The position numbers and the translations under genes are program-made. Of a stretch of 64,000 nucleotides of DNA, positions 1-8,251 are shown in pieces. The notes beneath the pieces are model-generated. The model saw nothing but the letters and a program-made list of their open reading frames with translations, was not told where the DNA came from and made no database searches. The DNA is from Corynebacterium tuberculostearicum (lineage in GTDB: Bacteria; Actinomycetota; Actinomycetes; Mycobacteriales; Mycobacteriaceae): contig NZ_CP073092.1 in the NCBI RefSeq assembly GCF_030506365.1, forward strand, positions 1,550,001-1,614,000, given 5' to 3'. The number at the start of each line of letters is the position of its first letter. Within the stretch, counting starts at the first letter, position 1.

Positions 1-452
1 GGGCCGGTATCAAGGCCCTCCTCAATGCGGAAGGTTGATGCGCCGGTCACGTCATCGCCTGCGGCAATGGCAGCCTGCACCGGGGCCGCGCCGCGCCATG
101 CCGGAAGCAAGGAAAAGTGCAGGTTTACCCAGCCATGCTGTGGTAGTTCCAGCAGGTCCTTAGTCACCAGATTGCCGTAGGCCACCACCGGAATCGCCTC
201 AGGCTGCAATTCCTTTAAGCGGGCGCGCAGCGCCTGCCCATCCTCCGAGTCAGGGCGCAGGGTGGTTGGGGTCAATACTTCAATGCCATGTTCTTGGGCG
301 AGCGCTTTCACTGGGCTCGGGTGAAGAGTGCGGCCGCGGCCCTTCTTCGCGTCTGGGCGAGTAATTACCGCCACCACCTCGTGCGACGAGGCAAGTAGTT
401 TTTCCAAGGCCACAACGGCTGGCTCAGGGGTACCGGCAAAAATGATCCGCAT
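1..452 (-). CDS. fmt: Methionyl-tRNA formyltransferase, N-terminal part (runs off the window)
   Basis: It transfers a formyl group from 10-formyl-tetrahydrofolate to Met-tRNAfMet for translation initiation. About 150 residues are visible, starting [13 protein letters not shown], which is the classic start of the family's Rossmann-like formyltransferase domain. The segment [18 protein letters not shown] carries the conserved folate/catalytic loop (N-x-H and SLLPxWRGAAP). The C-terminal part lies left of the window. It follows def, the enzyme that later removes the formyl group, as in many bacteria. Only the extent of the missing part is uncertain. Confidence 0.95.
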   Translation of the reverse strand, partial: MRIIFAGTPEPAVVALEKLLASSHEVVAVITRPDAKKGRGRTLHPSPVKALAQEHGIEVLTPTTLRPDSEDGQALRARLKELQPEAIPVVAYGNLVTKDLLELPQHGWVNLHFSLLPAWRGAAPVQAAIAAGDDVTGASTFRIEEGLDTG

Positions 453-528
453 GCGGGGAAACTCTCCTCTTAATATCGTTCAAAATACTAGGCTACAACG
501 CCGCAACGCTGCCGCCACAGCGAGCGGG

Positions 529-1041
529 CTACGAGGCGTTAAACCACTCGGATTCACGGATGGCGCGCATGGCCTCCTTGCGCACTGGCGCATCCAAGCG
601 TTGTAGGAAAAGCACCCCATCGAGGTGGTCGGTCTCATGCTGGATGCACCGAGCCATCAGTCCTGAGGCCACCATGGACACAGGGCGCCCCTCAATATCC
701 TGGCCAGACACAAAAACCTGGTTGAACCGCGTGGTTTCCGCGCTAATTCCCGGAATGGATAGGCATCCTTCCGGACCTGTTTGCTGCTGCTCCCCCACCG
801 GAGTCCAGGCCGGGTTAACAATCGCCCCACGCAGCCCAGATTGGGTATGCGAGCAGTCATAGACAAAGATTCGCTGCAAAATCCCTACCTGATTAGCCGC
901 TAGCCCAACTCCCCCGGCTTTATCCATGGTCTCGAGCATATCGCTCGCCAGAGCACGCAGACCGGCATCAAATTTACTAATTTCCTCCGCGCGGCTGCCC
1001 AAGACTGGGTCGCCGTAGATACGCAGCTCTCGAAGGGACAT
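529..1041 (-). CDS. def: Peptide deformylase
   Basis: It removes the N-formyl group from nascent proteins in the cytoplasm. The 170-residue protein shows the three family motifs: GVGLAANQVG (motif 1), EGCLSIPG (motif 2, with the metal-binding Cys) and QHETDHLDG (motif 3, HExxH type with two metal-binding His). I chose the ATG at 1041 (MSLRELR) because AAAGGTG lies about 10 nt upstream. The GTG three codons earlier would touch the ribosome binding site. It sits between priA and fmt, a conserved actinobacterial order. The length is typical of an actinobacterial deformylase. Confidence 0.95.
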   Translation of the reverse strand: MSLRELRIYGDPVLGSRAEEISKFDAGLRALASDMLETMDKAGGVGLAANQVGILQRIFVYDCSHTQSGLRGAIVNPAWTPVGEQQQTGPEGCLSIPGISAETTRFNQVFVSGQDIEGRPVSMVASGLMARCIQHETDHLDGVLFLQRLDAPVRKEAMRAIRESEWFNAS

Positions 1042-1140
1042 GGCAATCACACCTTTCTCATGGCACCGTGACCAAACCGGCCGGTGGTGGCGGCTTCCTC
1101 CGTCGAGATTAGCGCATGAGCGCCTACGGCCCCGATATGG

Positions 1141-3180
1141 CTAACCCACGTGGATGGGGTCAACCACGATGCGCAAAGGCAGGTCATCCTTGCGGGCGCT
1201 GCGCGCGGCGTTGGCGCTGCGCAATGCCCGCCCCAATTGGGAACGCGGCCCCAGCGGGGTGCGCACGACCAGTCGCTGCGGTGGGCCAAAGCGCTGGCTA
1301 TCGTAGTCACCAGGCAGGCTCTGCCCCGGTGGAAGGGGAACTGGGCCTAATACCTCCGCGTGGTCTGGAAGATCCACAAGCTCGGCAAAGCCATCTAGGG
1401 ATGCATCCGCACCGTCGATGGCAGCAAAATGCACCGCGGGTGGGAAGCGCACTTCGCGCCGGGCAGCAAGCTCTGCCGCGGCTGCACCCACCATGTCCCA
1501 TCGCAGGAAATGCTGGACTACGGTGAGCGACTCATCGGCGGCCAGGATTACTCGACCACCCTTGAAATGCGGCTGCACCAAGGTAGCCGCCTGCGCCCAC
1601 TTCGCTAGGGTATCCTCCGTGGCGCGCAGGTCTTGCCGGTTGAGCAATGCCCCGGCATCCAAGAGCAGGGCCGCGCCATAGGCACCATCTTTTACTTTCG
1701 GTTCCGCACCAGGGGTGGCAATGACCAGCGCCGGCGCATTGTCCACCGCATCGAGCACCTTGTTTCCACCCGAGACCACCACCCGCGTATTGGGAAAGGC
1801 CCGGCCCATTTCCTCCGCGGTACGCTCCGAGCCCAACACGATGGCCCGCAGGCGCGGAGACCCGCATTCGGTGCACCGATGCCGTGCCTCGATTCGGCCA
1901 CACCAGCGGCAGGTAGGCATTCCCGCCTCTTCCGAGCCCGCGCTTGCCGACGCCCCCTTGGGCGGCAGCCCCAACGGCCCATTGCAATGCCGGCAGCGAG
2001 CCGGCGCTCGGCACTGGCCACAGGCCAAAATGGGTGCATACCCCTTGCGCGGTACCTGCACCAGCACCGGCTCTCCCCTATCCAGCGCCTGGTGGGCAGC
2101 TTGGAAGGCCTGTGCTTGCACTTTTGTGGTGCCGCCCTGGAGGTCGCGGGCGATCGATAGCCCAAAGGACCCGACCGCCTCGATAGCCGGGCAACGCGCC
2201 GTTATGGTTTGCTCTTTGGCCACCACATCGTGCGCCCATCCTGATTCCACGAGCAGCTGTGTTTCCGACGTCCGCGAGTGGTTGGCCAAAACCATGCTGC
2301 AGCCTTCGAAGGCTGAGCGGGTGGTGAGCACTTCCCTCGCGTGGACATAGGGCTTGAGGTTGTCGACCAAATTATCATTGCCATCATCGAGGATCACCGC
2401 CAGTTGCAGGTCTTTGACCGGGGCAAAGGCGGCGGACCTGGTGCCAATGACCACGCGCGCTTGGCCCACTAGCGCGGAGAGATAACGGCGGTAGCGCGCC
2501 TGCGGGCCCATGCTATTAGTCAGCACCGTTATCTGCTTTGCCCCAAGTACCTGGCGAAGCGCGGCGTCTAAAGCATCGACGTTCTTCTGGTCCGGGGCAA
2601 CGAGGAGAACTCCTCCTCCGCCAAGCGCTACTTTGGCAGCGAGGGCAGCCAGCGCATGTGCCCAATCATCGCCCGGGGCGATTTGCCAGGCGGCACGGGC
2701 GAGCTTGCCGGCAAGAATCGAATCGACGAAAGCCTCACCATGTTGATAGGCCGACCATCCTGATAGGTCGGGCTCGCTCGTGGTGCCGAGCTCCTCCCAC
2801 GGGGTTTCTAGGTCGGATTCCTCCGCTTTGGCGTGCCGCGGCGGGATGGCGGAGCGGATAATGTCTGAGCGCACGCCGCCGTAGCGGTCTGCCAGGGCGT
2901 CGACAAGCCGGGCCAGCTGCGGCGGATAAACCTGGAAGGGGGAGATAACGCGCTCGATAAAGCGCAGGTTGCCGCCAAATTCGGAGTCATGTCGGCGTTC
3001 TAAGACAATCGCGTCCACCAAGCGCCCGTTGAAGCGGATGCGCACCTTAATCCCCGGTTGGACTTCCTCCGAGTCTGCCTCTTCTACGAGGTAATCAAAT
3101 CCTCGGTCTAGGTGCGCAACCCCTAAAAGAGGCAACACCCGCGCAACCGGCTTCCGGGTGGCGGGTGTTTTCTTAGGCAT
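1141..3180 (-). CDS. priA: PriA-like primosomal protein N' (probably not an active helicase)
   Basis: It is related to the replication-restart protein PriA. The 679-residue protein starts MPKKTPATRKPVARVLPLLG, and its N-terminal third resembles the PriA DNA-binding domain. Cys clusters (CGQCRAPARC, CNGP, CRWCG, CTECG) form the zinc-binding region. The place where a GxGKT/S Walker A should be reads ALGGGGVLLVAPDQKN, with no Lys-Ser/Thr pair. Loss of the ATPase site is known for actinobacterial PriA homologues, so a structural role is more likely than helicase activity. The ATG at 3180 avoids overlap with metK, whereas the longer frame would run into it. A copy of a dispersed repeat motif lies in the linker between the zinc-binding Cys pairs. 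Confidence 0.88.
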   Translation of the reverse strand: MPKKTPATRKPVARVLPLLGVAHLDRGFDYLVEEADSEEVQPGIKVRIRFNGRLVDAIVLERRHDSEFGGNLRFIERVISPFQVYPPQLARLVDALADRYGGVRSDIIRSAIPPRHAKAEESDLETPWEELGTTSEPDLSGWSAYQHGEAFVDSILAGKLARAAWQIAPGDDWAHALAALAAKVALGGGGVLLVAPDQKNVDALDAALRQVLGAKQITVLTNSMGPQARYRRYLSALVGQARVVIGTRSAAFAPVKDLQLAVILDDGNDNLVDNLKPYVHAREVLTTRSAFEGCSMVLANHSRTSETQLLVESGWAHDVVAKEQTITARCPAIEAVGSFGLSIARDLQGGTTKVQAQAFQAAHQALDRGEPVLVQVPRKGYAPILACGQCRAPARCRHCNGPLGLPPKGASASAGSEEAGMPTCRWCGRIEARHRCTECGSPRLRAIVLGSERTAEEMGRAFPNTRVVVSGGNKVLDAVDNAPALVIATPGAEPKVKDGAYGAALLLDAGALLNRQDLRATEDTLAKWAQAATLVQPHFKGGRVILAADESLTVVQHFLRWDMVGAAAAELAARREVRFPPAVHFAAIDGADASLDGFAELVDLPDHAEVLGPVPLPPGQSLPGDYDSQRFGPPQRLVVRTPLGPRSQLGRALRSANAARSARKDDLPLRIVVDPIHVG

Positions 3181-3191
3181 AGGCCTCGATT

Positions 3192-4424
3192 CTACAGACC
3201 AGCGGCAGCACGCAATGCTTCCACTCGGTTCAACTGCTCCCACGGCAGCTCAACGTCGGTCCGTCCAAAGTGACCGTAGGCCGCAGTTTGCGCATAGATG
3301 GGGCGCAATAGGTCGAGCTCGCGAATGATAGCGGCCGGGCGCAGGTCAAATACCTGATTCACCGCAGCCTGTATATTCGCATCGCTCAGGCCTTCCTTGG
3401 CGGTACCGAAGGTCTCCACGTACAGACCCACCGGCTTGGCGCGGCCGATTGCGTAAGCCACTTGGACTTCAGCGCGATCTGCCAAGCCCGCGGCGACGAT
3501 ATTTTTGGCCACCCAGCGCATGGCATAAGCAGCGGAACGGTCCACCTTGCTCGGGTCCTTGCCAGAGAACGCGCCGCCGCCGTGGCGAGCCATGCCGCCG
3601 TAGGTATCGACGATGATCTTGCGTCCGGTAAGACCGGCATCGCCCATCGGACCGCCAAGGATGAAGGAACCGGAAGGGTTGACCAACAAGGTCGTGTCTT
3701 CGGTGTAGTACTTCTCCAAGCCGGCGTCCTTGATAACCCATTCAAGGACCTCACTGCGCAAGGGGCCTTCCAACCAAGCGCTATCGACCTCGGCATCGTG
3801 CTGCGTGGAAATCACCACGGTATCCAGGTGGGACGGCTCATTGTCGTCGGTGTAGGCAAAGGTCACCTGGGTCTTGCCATCCGGGCGGAGGTGATCGACG
3901 ATTCCATCCTTACGTACCTGCGTCAGGCGGCGGGACAGGCGATGCGCCAAAGCGATGGGCAGTGGCATGTACTCAGCGGTCTCATTAGAGGCATAGCCGA
4001 ACATCAGACCCTGGTCGCCGGCACCTGCGGTATCGTTTTCGGCGTCATAATCCTCGTCATGGGCGCGGGCTTCAGTGGAGTTGTCCACTCCGGCGCCAAT
4101 TTCCTGGGACTGCTCGCCAATGGCAATATTCACGCCACAGGTGTTGCCATCAAAGCCGACTTCCGAAGAAGTAAAGCCGATGGACTTAAGGGTGTCGCGC
4201 ACCAGCGCCGGGATTTCTACGTATGCCTCGGTGCGAACCTCGCCCACCACGTGGACCTGGCCGGTGGTTACCAACGTCTCAACGGCGACGCGGGATGCTG
4301 GATCCTTTTCCAGCAGGGCATCAAGGATGGCGTCAGAAATGGCGTCACAAATCTTATCGGGATGGCCTTCTGTCACGGACTCGCTGGTAAAAAGACGAGT
4401 TGCCACTGCAGCGTTATCAGTCAC
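3192..4424 (-). CDS. metK: S-adenosylmethionine synthetase
   Basis: It makes S-adenosylmethionine from methionine and ATP. The protein of about 410 residues contains [15 protein letters not shown] near the N-terminus, [12 protein letters not shown] (ATP-binding hexapeptide region) and [19 protein letters not shown] (P-loop-like signature). The start is a GTG at 4424 ([14 protein letters not shown]) with AAGGAAG five bases upstream. An ATG seven codons earlier lies upstream of that ribosome binding site. The gene is downstream of coaBC and upstream of priA, as in related Corynebacterium. No SAM riboswitch fold was recognised in the short upstream gap. Confidence 0.96.
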   Translation of the reverse strand: MTDNAAVATRLFTSESVTEGHPDKICDAISDAILDALLEKDPASRVAVETLVTTGQVHVVGEVRTEAYVEIPALVRDTLKSIGFTSSEVGFDGNTCGVNIAIGEQSQEIGAGVDNSTEARAHDEDYDAENDTAGAGDQGLMFGYASNETAEYMPLPIALAHRLSRRLTQVRKDGIVDHLRPDGKTQVTFAYTDDNEPSHLDTVVISTQHDAEVDSAWLEGPLRSEVLEWVIKDAGLEKYYTEDTTLLVNPSGSFILGGPMGDAGLTGRKIIVDTYGGMARHGGGAFSGKDPSKVDRSAAYAMRWVAKNIVAAGLADRAEVQVAYAIGRAKPVGLYVETFGTAKEGLSDANIQAAVNQVFDLRPAAIIRELDLLRPIYAQTAAYGHFGRTDVELPWEQLNRVEALRAAAGL

Positions 4425-4533
4425 AAAAACTTCCTTTGTTCTCACTGTTGATTCGATGCTGTGGGTTTTCTACGCCCAAGCCTAATACCTCGCAATCCTA
4501 GACCAAGCGGTCTATAAATGCAATTTTAGTTGT

Positions 4534-5781
4534 CTACACCTGAAACATTTCATTCACGGCCAAAAGAATCTGAGCGGCGACAACCTGCTTCGAGCCATGC
4601 TCCACGCGTTGCGGCGCACAATCCGGACGCAAAATCCATCCCTCATTGGACTTTTGACCAAAGGTCTTTCCGCGCCCGACCTCATTGGCCATGAGCACAT
4701 CGCAGCCTTTACGCGCAAACTTTTCCTGGGCATAGTCCAAGGCGGACTTCTGGGCATCGCCGGTTTCGGCGGCGAACCCCACAATTACGCACTCGGCAGG
4801 GACCTCCGAGCGCTCGCGCGCAGCGACGAGCCCTTTGAGCACATCCGGGTTTTCCACCAGATGGAGCGTCGAGAGTGCATCGTCTGCCTGGCCCTTCTTC
4901 ATCTTTGATTCGGCGACCTCCGCGGGACGGAAGTCAGAGACTGCAGCGGCCATGATCACCACGTCCGCATCGCGGGACTCCTCGCGCATGGCATCCTCCA
5001 ACTCACGGGTGGAGACAATGTGCCGTAGCTTCGCGCCGCTTGGCACAGGAAGCTGGGCGGTATTACCCGCAACGAGGGTGACCTCGGCCCCCATCTGGGC
5101 GGCCCATTCCGCGAGTGCAAATCCCTGCCTGCCGGAAGATCGATTGCCCAAGTATCGGACCGGGTCCAGCTCTTCCTGGGTACCGCCGGCCGATATGACG
5201 ACCTTCTTGCCCTGCCAGGTGTGCTGGATTCGGTAGCCTGCCAGTTCAGTACGGACAATCTCCGCAATCTGTTCCGGCTCCGGCAAACGACCCGGGCCAG
5301 AATCTTTGCCGGTTAGGCGGCCGTGGGCGGGCTCGATGACGGTGATACCGCGACGTCGCAAAGTAGCCACGTTGTCCTGCGTAGCAGGGTTATGCCACAT
5401 CTCAGTGTGCATGGCCGGGGCCACAATAACCGGGCACGTCGCGACCAATACGGTGGCCGTGAGCAAATCGTCTGCACGGCCTGCAGCCAAGCGCGCGATA
5501 AGATCCGCGGTGGCGGGCGCAATGACCACTGCATCCGCATGCTGGCCTACGTTGACGTGCTGCACCTCATCTACGGACTCAAACACGCTAGTGGTAACTG
5601 GGTGGCCGGATAGGGCCTCAAACGTAGCCGCGCCCACGAAGTTCAGTGCACTTTCAGTGGGGACAACGCGGACATCATCGCCCGCTTCCTTGAGATTGCG
5701 CACGAGGTGGCACGCCTTGTAGGCAGCGATGCCACCTGCGACGCCCAGAACAATATTGCGAGAGGTATCTTTATCAGTCAC
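4534..5781 (-). CDS. coaBC: Bifunctional phosphopantothenoylcysteine decarboxylase / phosphopantothenate-cysteine ligase
   Basis: It catalyses two consecutive steps of coenzyme A synthesis: joining cysteine to 4'-phosphopantothenate (CoaB) and decarboxylation to phosphopantetheine (CoaC). The 415-residue protein begins with the FMN-binding flavoprotein half (LGVAGGIAAYK, later PAMHTEMW with the family Met). The CoaB half follows, with SAGGTQEELDPVRYLGNRSS in the middle of the protein. The start codon is GTG (VTDKDTSRNIV). Between it and rpoZ lies a long palindromic sequence that probably ends the rpoZ transcript. Confidence 0.95.
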   Translation of the reverse strand: MTDKDTSRNIVLGVAGGIAAYKACHLVRNLKEAGDDVRVVPTESALNFVGAATFEALSGHPVTTSVFESVDEVQHVNVGQHADAVVIAPATADLIARLAAGRADDLLTATVLVATCPVIVAPAMHTEMWHNPATQDNVATLRRRGITVIEPAHGRLTGKDSGPGRLPEPEQIAEIVRTELAGYRIQHTWQGKKVVISAGGTQEELDPVRYLGNRSSGRQGFALAEWAAQMGAEVTLVAGNTAQLPVPSGAKLRHIVSTRELEDAMREESRDADVVIMAAAVSDFRPAEVAESKMKKGQADDALSTLHLVENPDVLKGLVAARERSEVPAECVIVGFAAETGDAQKSALDYAQEKFARKGCDVLMANEVGRGKTFGQKSNEGWILRPDCAPQRVEHGSKQVVAAQILLAVNEMFQV

Positions 5782-5811
5782 ACCGCACGATGGTACCTGC
5801 CGACATAGAGA

Positions 5812-5885
5812 AAGGCCCCACCCGCCGCGACCAAGAGGTGCACCCCAATTCGGGGATGCACATCCGTGGCGGCGCGTGGAGCCTT
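5812..5885 (-). terminator. Long two-part palindrome downstream of rpoZ
   Basis: Read on the - strand, an outer stem (AAGGCTCCAC with GTGGGGCCTT) encloses GC-rich complementary blocks and an inner stem (GTGCATCCCC with GGGGTGCAC, loop GAATT). It is followed by TCTC rather than a clean T-run. The position just after the rpoZ stop and before coaBC suggests a transcription terminator or an RNA processing structure. It is longer than the other hairpins in this window. Confidence 0.6.
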
Positions 5886-5910
5886 AAAGCTATTACACGC
5901 TTAGTGCTAG

Positions 5911-6213
5911 CTACTTGCCTTCCTCGTGGTCAAGCAGGCCAGCATCAATCTCGCGCAATGCGATGGACAAAGGCTTTTCGCCTGGCTCTGGGGTAACCAG
6001 CGGGCCTACGAACTCGAAGACACCTTCATCCTGCTCTTGGTAGTAGCTATTGATCTGACGTGCGCGCTTAGCGGCAAAGATGACCAAAGCGTACTTAGAG
6101 GAAACCTTGTCCAAAAGCTCATCGATCGGGGGATCAGTAATGCCGATCGGATCATCAAATACTGGTTCCGCCTTTGCGGCTTCAGTGTTAGAAGGGGTGG
6201 TCACGTTAGTCAC
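5911..6213 (-). CDS. rpoZ: DNA-directed RNA polymerase omega subunit
   Basis: This small subunit stabilises the beta' subunit of RNA polymerase. The protein of about 100 residues contains [20 protein letters not shown] followed by [11 protein letters not shown], the conserved omega core, and ends in an acidic tail. The start is most likely the GTG at 6213 ([10 protein letters not shown]), with AAAGG five bases upstream. A GTG two codons earlier overlaps that site. It follows gmk, the usual partner in actinobacteria. A large palindrome follows the stop codon. Confidence 0.93.
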   Translation of the reverse strand: MTNVTTPSNTEAAKAEPVFDDPIGITDPPIDELLDKVSSKYALVIFAAKRARQINSYYQEQDEGVFEFVGPLVTPEPGEKPLSIALREIDAGLLDHEEGK

Positions 6214-6253
6214 ATGCACCTTTACATTGATTGAAGATGGTCAAAAAGGAGGT

Positions 6254-6823
6254 CTATGCCCGCAGGATATCACTAATGGCAGATACTGCCTCGTCCAGAT
6301 CCTCGTTCACAACGACGTGATCGAACTCGTCCTGTGCGGCTAGTTCCTCATGCGCAGTTTGCAACCTACGGTCAATGACGTCTTGCGGCTCGGTACCGCG
6401 GCCGGTGAGCCGCTCCACAAGTACCTCCCATGACGGGGGCGCCAAAAAGACCAGGTCTGCCTCCGGCAGCGCTTTCTTAACACTCCGGGCACCCGCGAGA
6501 TCCACCTCAACGAGTACCGGGCGGCCAGCGGCCAAAGCTTCCTCTACCGGCTGGGCGGGCGTTCCAGAGCGCTGCAATCCGCCGTGGATATCAGCCCATT
6601 CGAGCATCTCCCCGGCATCAATTCGCTCCTGGAAGGTTTCTGGGGTGACGAAGAAATAATCGACACCGTCCTGCTCCCCGGGGCGGGGCTGGCGCGTGGT
6701 CATAGACACGCTGAAGTACAGCCCCTCGACGTCACTGCGCAGACGCGAAACTACGGTGGATTTTCCCACTGCGGAAGGCCCCGCCAGAACGACGAGGCGC
6801 CCGCGTGCAGTTGCGTCAGCCAT
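6254..6823 (-). CDS. gmk: Guanylate kinase
   Basis: It phosphorylates GMP to GDP with ATP. The 189-residue protein has the Walker A loop [11 protein letters not shown] at residues 12-22, then [20 protein letters not shown], the GMP-binding region, and the lid segment further on. The length is normal for the family. The start lies 8 bases after the mihF stop, so the two genes are probably co-transcribed and ribosomes may pass directly from one to the other. rpoZ is downstream. Confidence 0.96.
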   Translation of the reverse strand: MADATARGRLVVLAGPSAVGKSTVVSRLRSDVEGLYFSVSMTTRQPRPGEQDGVDYFFVTPETFQERIDAGEMLEWADIHGGLQRSGTPAQPVEEALAAGRPVLVEVDLAGARSVKKALPEADLVFLAPPSWEVLVERLTGRGTEPQDVIDRRLQTAHEELAAQDEFDHVVVNEDLDEAVSAISDILRA

Positions 6824-6831
6824 GGTTGTGA

Positions 6832-7152
6832 CTATTCGCCGTAACCGAAACGCTCGAGGAGAGCACGACGCTGACGCTCACCCAGGCCGCGCAGACGACG
6901 GGTCTGAGCAATCTCCAGATCCTCCATGATTTCCTTAGCCTTGACCTTGCCAACCTTCGGCAGAGCCTCGAGGAGCGCAGAAACCTTGGTCTTGCCGATG
7001 ATCTCATCGGTCTCAGCCTTTTCGAGCACGTCCTTCAGGTCGGTCTCGCCGCGCTTGAGCGCAGCCTTGAGCTCGGCGCGAGCCTTGCGGGCCTCAGCGG
7101 CCTTTGCGAGAGCTTCCTTGCGCTGCTCATCAGTCAACTTTGGAAGGGCCAC
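6832..7152 (-). CDS. mihF: Actinobacterial integration host factor (mIHF)
   Basis: It is a nucleoid-associated DNA-binding protein of the actinobacterial IHF type, essential in mycobacteria and unrelated to enterobacterial IHF. The 106-residue protein begins [20 protein letters not shown], a charged helix, and ends with the helix-hairpin-helix-like part [20 protein letters not shown] followed by an Arg-rich tail and RFGYGE. The GTG at 7152 has GGAGGAA four bases upstream. The open frame extends 48 codons further upstream, but that part has no similarity and contains the leader. Its neighbours pyrF and gmk are conserved in Corynebacterium. Confidence 0.93.
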   Translation of the reverse strand: MALPKLTDEQRKEALAKAAEARKARAELKAALKRGETDLKDVLEKAETDEIIGKTKVSALLEALPKVGKVKAKEIMEDLEIAQTRRLRGLGERQRRALLERFGYGE

Positions 7153-7332
7153 GGGTTTCCTCCGATTCATTAGATTGATTCTGTTACGTCTAGTACTTGG
7201 TACCAGATTACGGTTGCCTAACGCAGTTAATACACCGCGGAAAGTTATTAATAACCTTCGAGCAAACCGACTTCTGGTAATCCTAGCACTGCTCATTGAA
7301 CGGTGACGATTAGCGGGTCCAAAAGCACGCCT

Positions 7333-7362
7333 ATTTTAGCACGTCACCGCACATACCTTAAA
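7333..7362 (-). promoter_or_regulatory. Candidate promoter for mihF
   Basis: On the - strand a TTTAAG hexamer and a TAAAAT hexamer are separated by 18 bases, about 180 bases upstream of the mihF GTG. This fits a SigA-type -35/-10 pair and would give mihF a long leader. The assignment rests on the pattern alone. Confidence 0.4.
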
Positions 7363-7378
7363 CAAAGTACCAGGTAAA

Positions 7379-7405
7379 CGGCGCGGCTGTTAATCAGCCA
7401 CGCCG
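7379..7405 (-). terminator. Hairpin downstream of pyrF
   Basis: On the - strand, CGGCG/GGCTG and CAGCC/CGCCG arms (one mismatch between) form a stem around ATTAA, followed by GTTTACC. It starts just after the pyrF stop and probably ends the pyr operon transcript before mihF. Confidence 0.55.
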
Positions 7406-7411
7406 CCCCTT

Positions 7412-8251
7412 TTAGTCCCGGAACTCCGCTGCCACCTGAGCAACTGCTTTGCGCAGGTCAGCGATGTCAGGACCTTGCTCCAGCACTGCTCGGGACACAT
7501 TGGCGAATCCCAGCGATGGTCGAGCAGAAACAATGCCGTGCACCTGCTCTGGGCCGGCGCCCTGGGCACCGACGCCTGGCAGAAGAACTGGGCCATTGAG
7601 CGCATCGAGGCGCGGCGGATTGTCCAACGTAGCGCCGACGACTACGCCGACATCGCCAGGCTTGCCCGCCTTGTGCGCCTCGACATTGAACGCGGCGCAC
7701 TCATCGACGACGCCCTGGGCGATAGTGCTCTCCTCGCCCACCGGGACCGACTGGATGGCACGCGCCTCCGGATTGGATGTAGCCGCCAGGACGAATACAC
7801 CGCGGCCAGTTTCTTCAGCCTTGGTGAATACCGGCCCCAGGGCGCCAACGCCTAGATAGGGCGACACGGTCACAGAGTCCGCGCGCAGTAGCGAGCTATC
7901 GCCGAGCCATGCGTCTGCGTAGCCGGCCATGGTGGAGCCAATATCGCCGCGCTTGGCATCGGCAACAGTCAGGCACCCCGCTTCCCGCAGGGCAGCCAAG
8001 ACGTCTTCGAGGACCGCAAAGCCCTGGGAGCCAAAGCGCTCAAAGAAAGCAACCTGTGGCTTTACCAAGGCGGCGGTATCGCTAAAGGCTTCAACGCAGC
8101 GCAGGCTAAAGGTCCGCAGACCGTCAGCGGTGGGCTCCAGCCCCCACTTGTCCAAGAGATACGGATGGGGGTCGATGCCAACGCACAGGCGCCCGCGTTC
8201 CTGGCCGGCTTCTTCTAGGCGCTCGCCAAATCCTTTAGTGCTGTGGGCCAT
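7412..8251 (-). CDS. pyrF: Orotidine 5'-phosphate decarboxylase (type 2)
   Basis: It converts OMP to UMP, the last step of de novo pyrimidine synthesis. The 279-residue protein starts [16 protein letters not shown] and has the catalytic motif [17 protein letters not shown] (D-A-K-R-G-D-I-G-S), characteristic of the longer type 2 enzymes found in actinobacteria. The ATG at 8251 lies inside the 3' end of carB (17-base overlap) and is preceded by CAGGAG, which suggests translational coupling. It is the last gene of the pyr block. Confidence 0.95.
   Translation of the reverse strand: MAHSTKGFGERLEEAGQERGRLCVGIDPHPYLLDKWGLEPTADGLRTFSLRCVEAFSDTAALVKPQVAFFERFGSQGFAVLEDVLAALREAGCLTVADAKRGDIGSTMAGYADAWLGDSSLLRADSVTVSPYLGVGALGPVFTKAEETGRGVFVLAATSNPEARAIQSVPVGEESTIAQGVVDECAAFNVEAHKAGKPGDVGVVVGATLDNPPRLDALNGPVLLPGVGAQGAGPEQVHGIVSARPSLGFANVSRAVLEQGPDIADLRKAVAQVAAEFRD

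Noticed and set aside
4425..4533. Possible SAM riboswitch near metK
   Set aside because: This gap lies upstream of metK and downstream of coaBC, is about 110 bases long and shows no recognisable SAM-binding fold.
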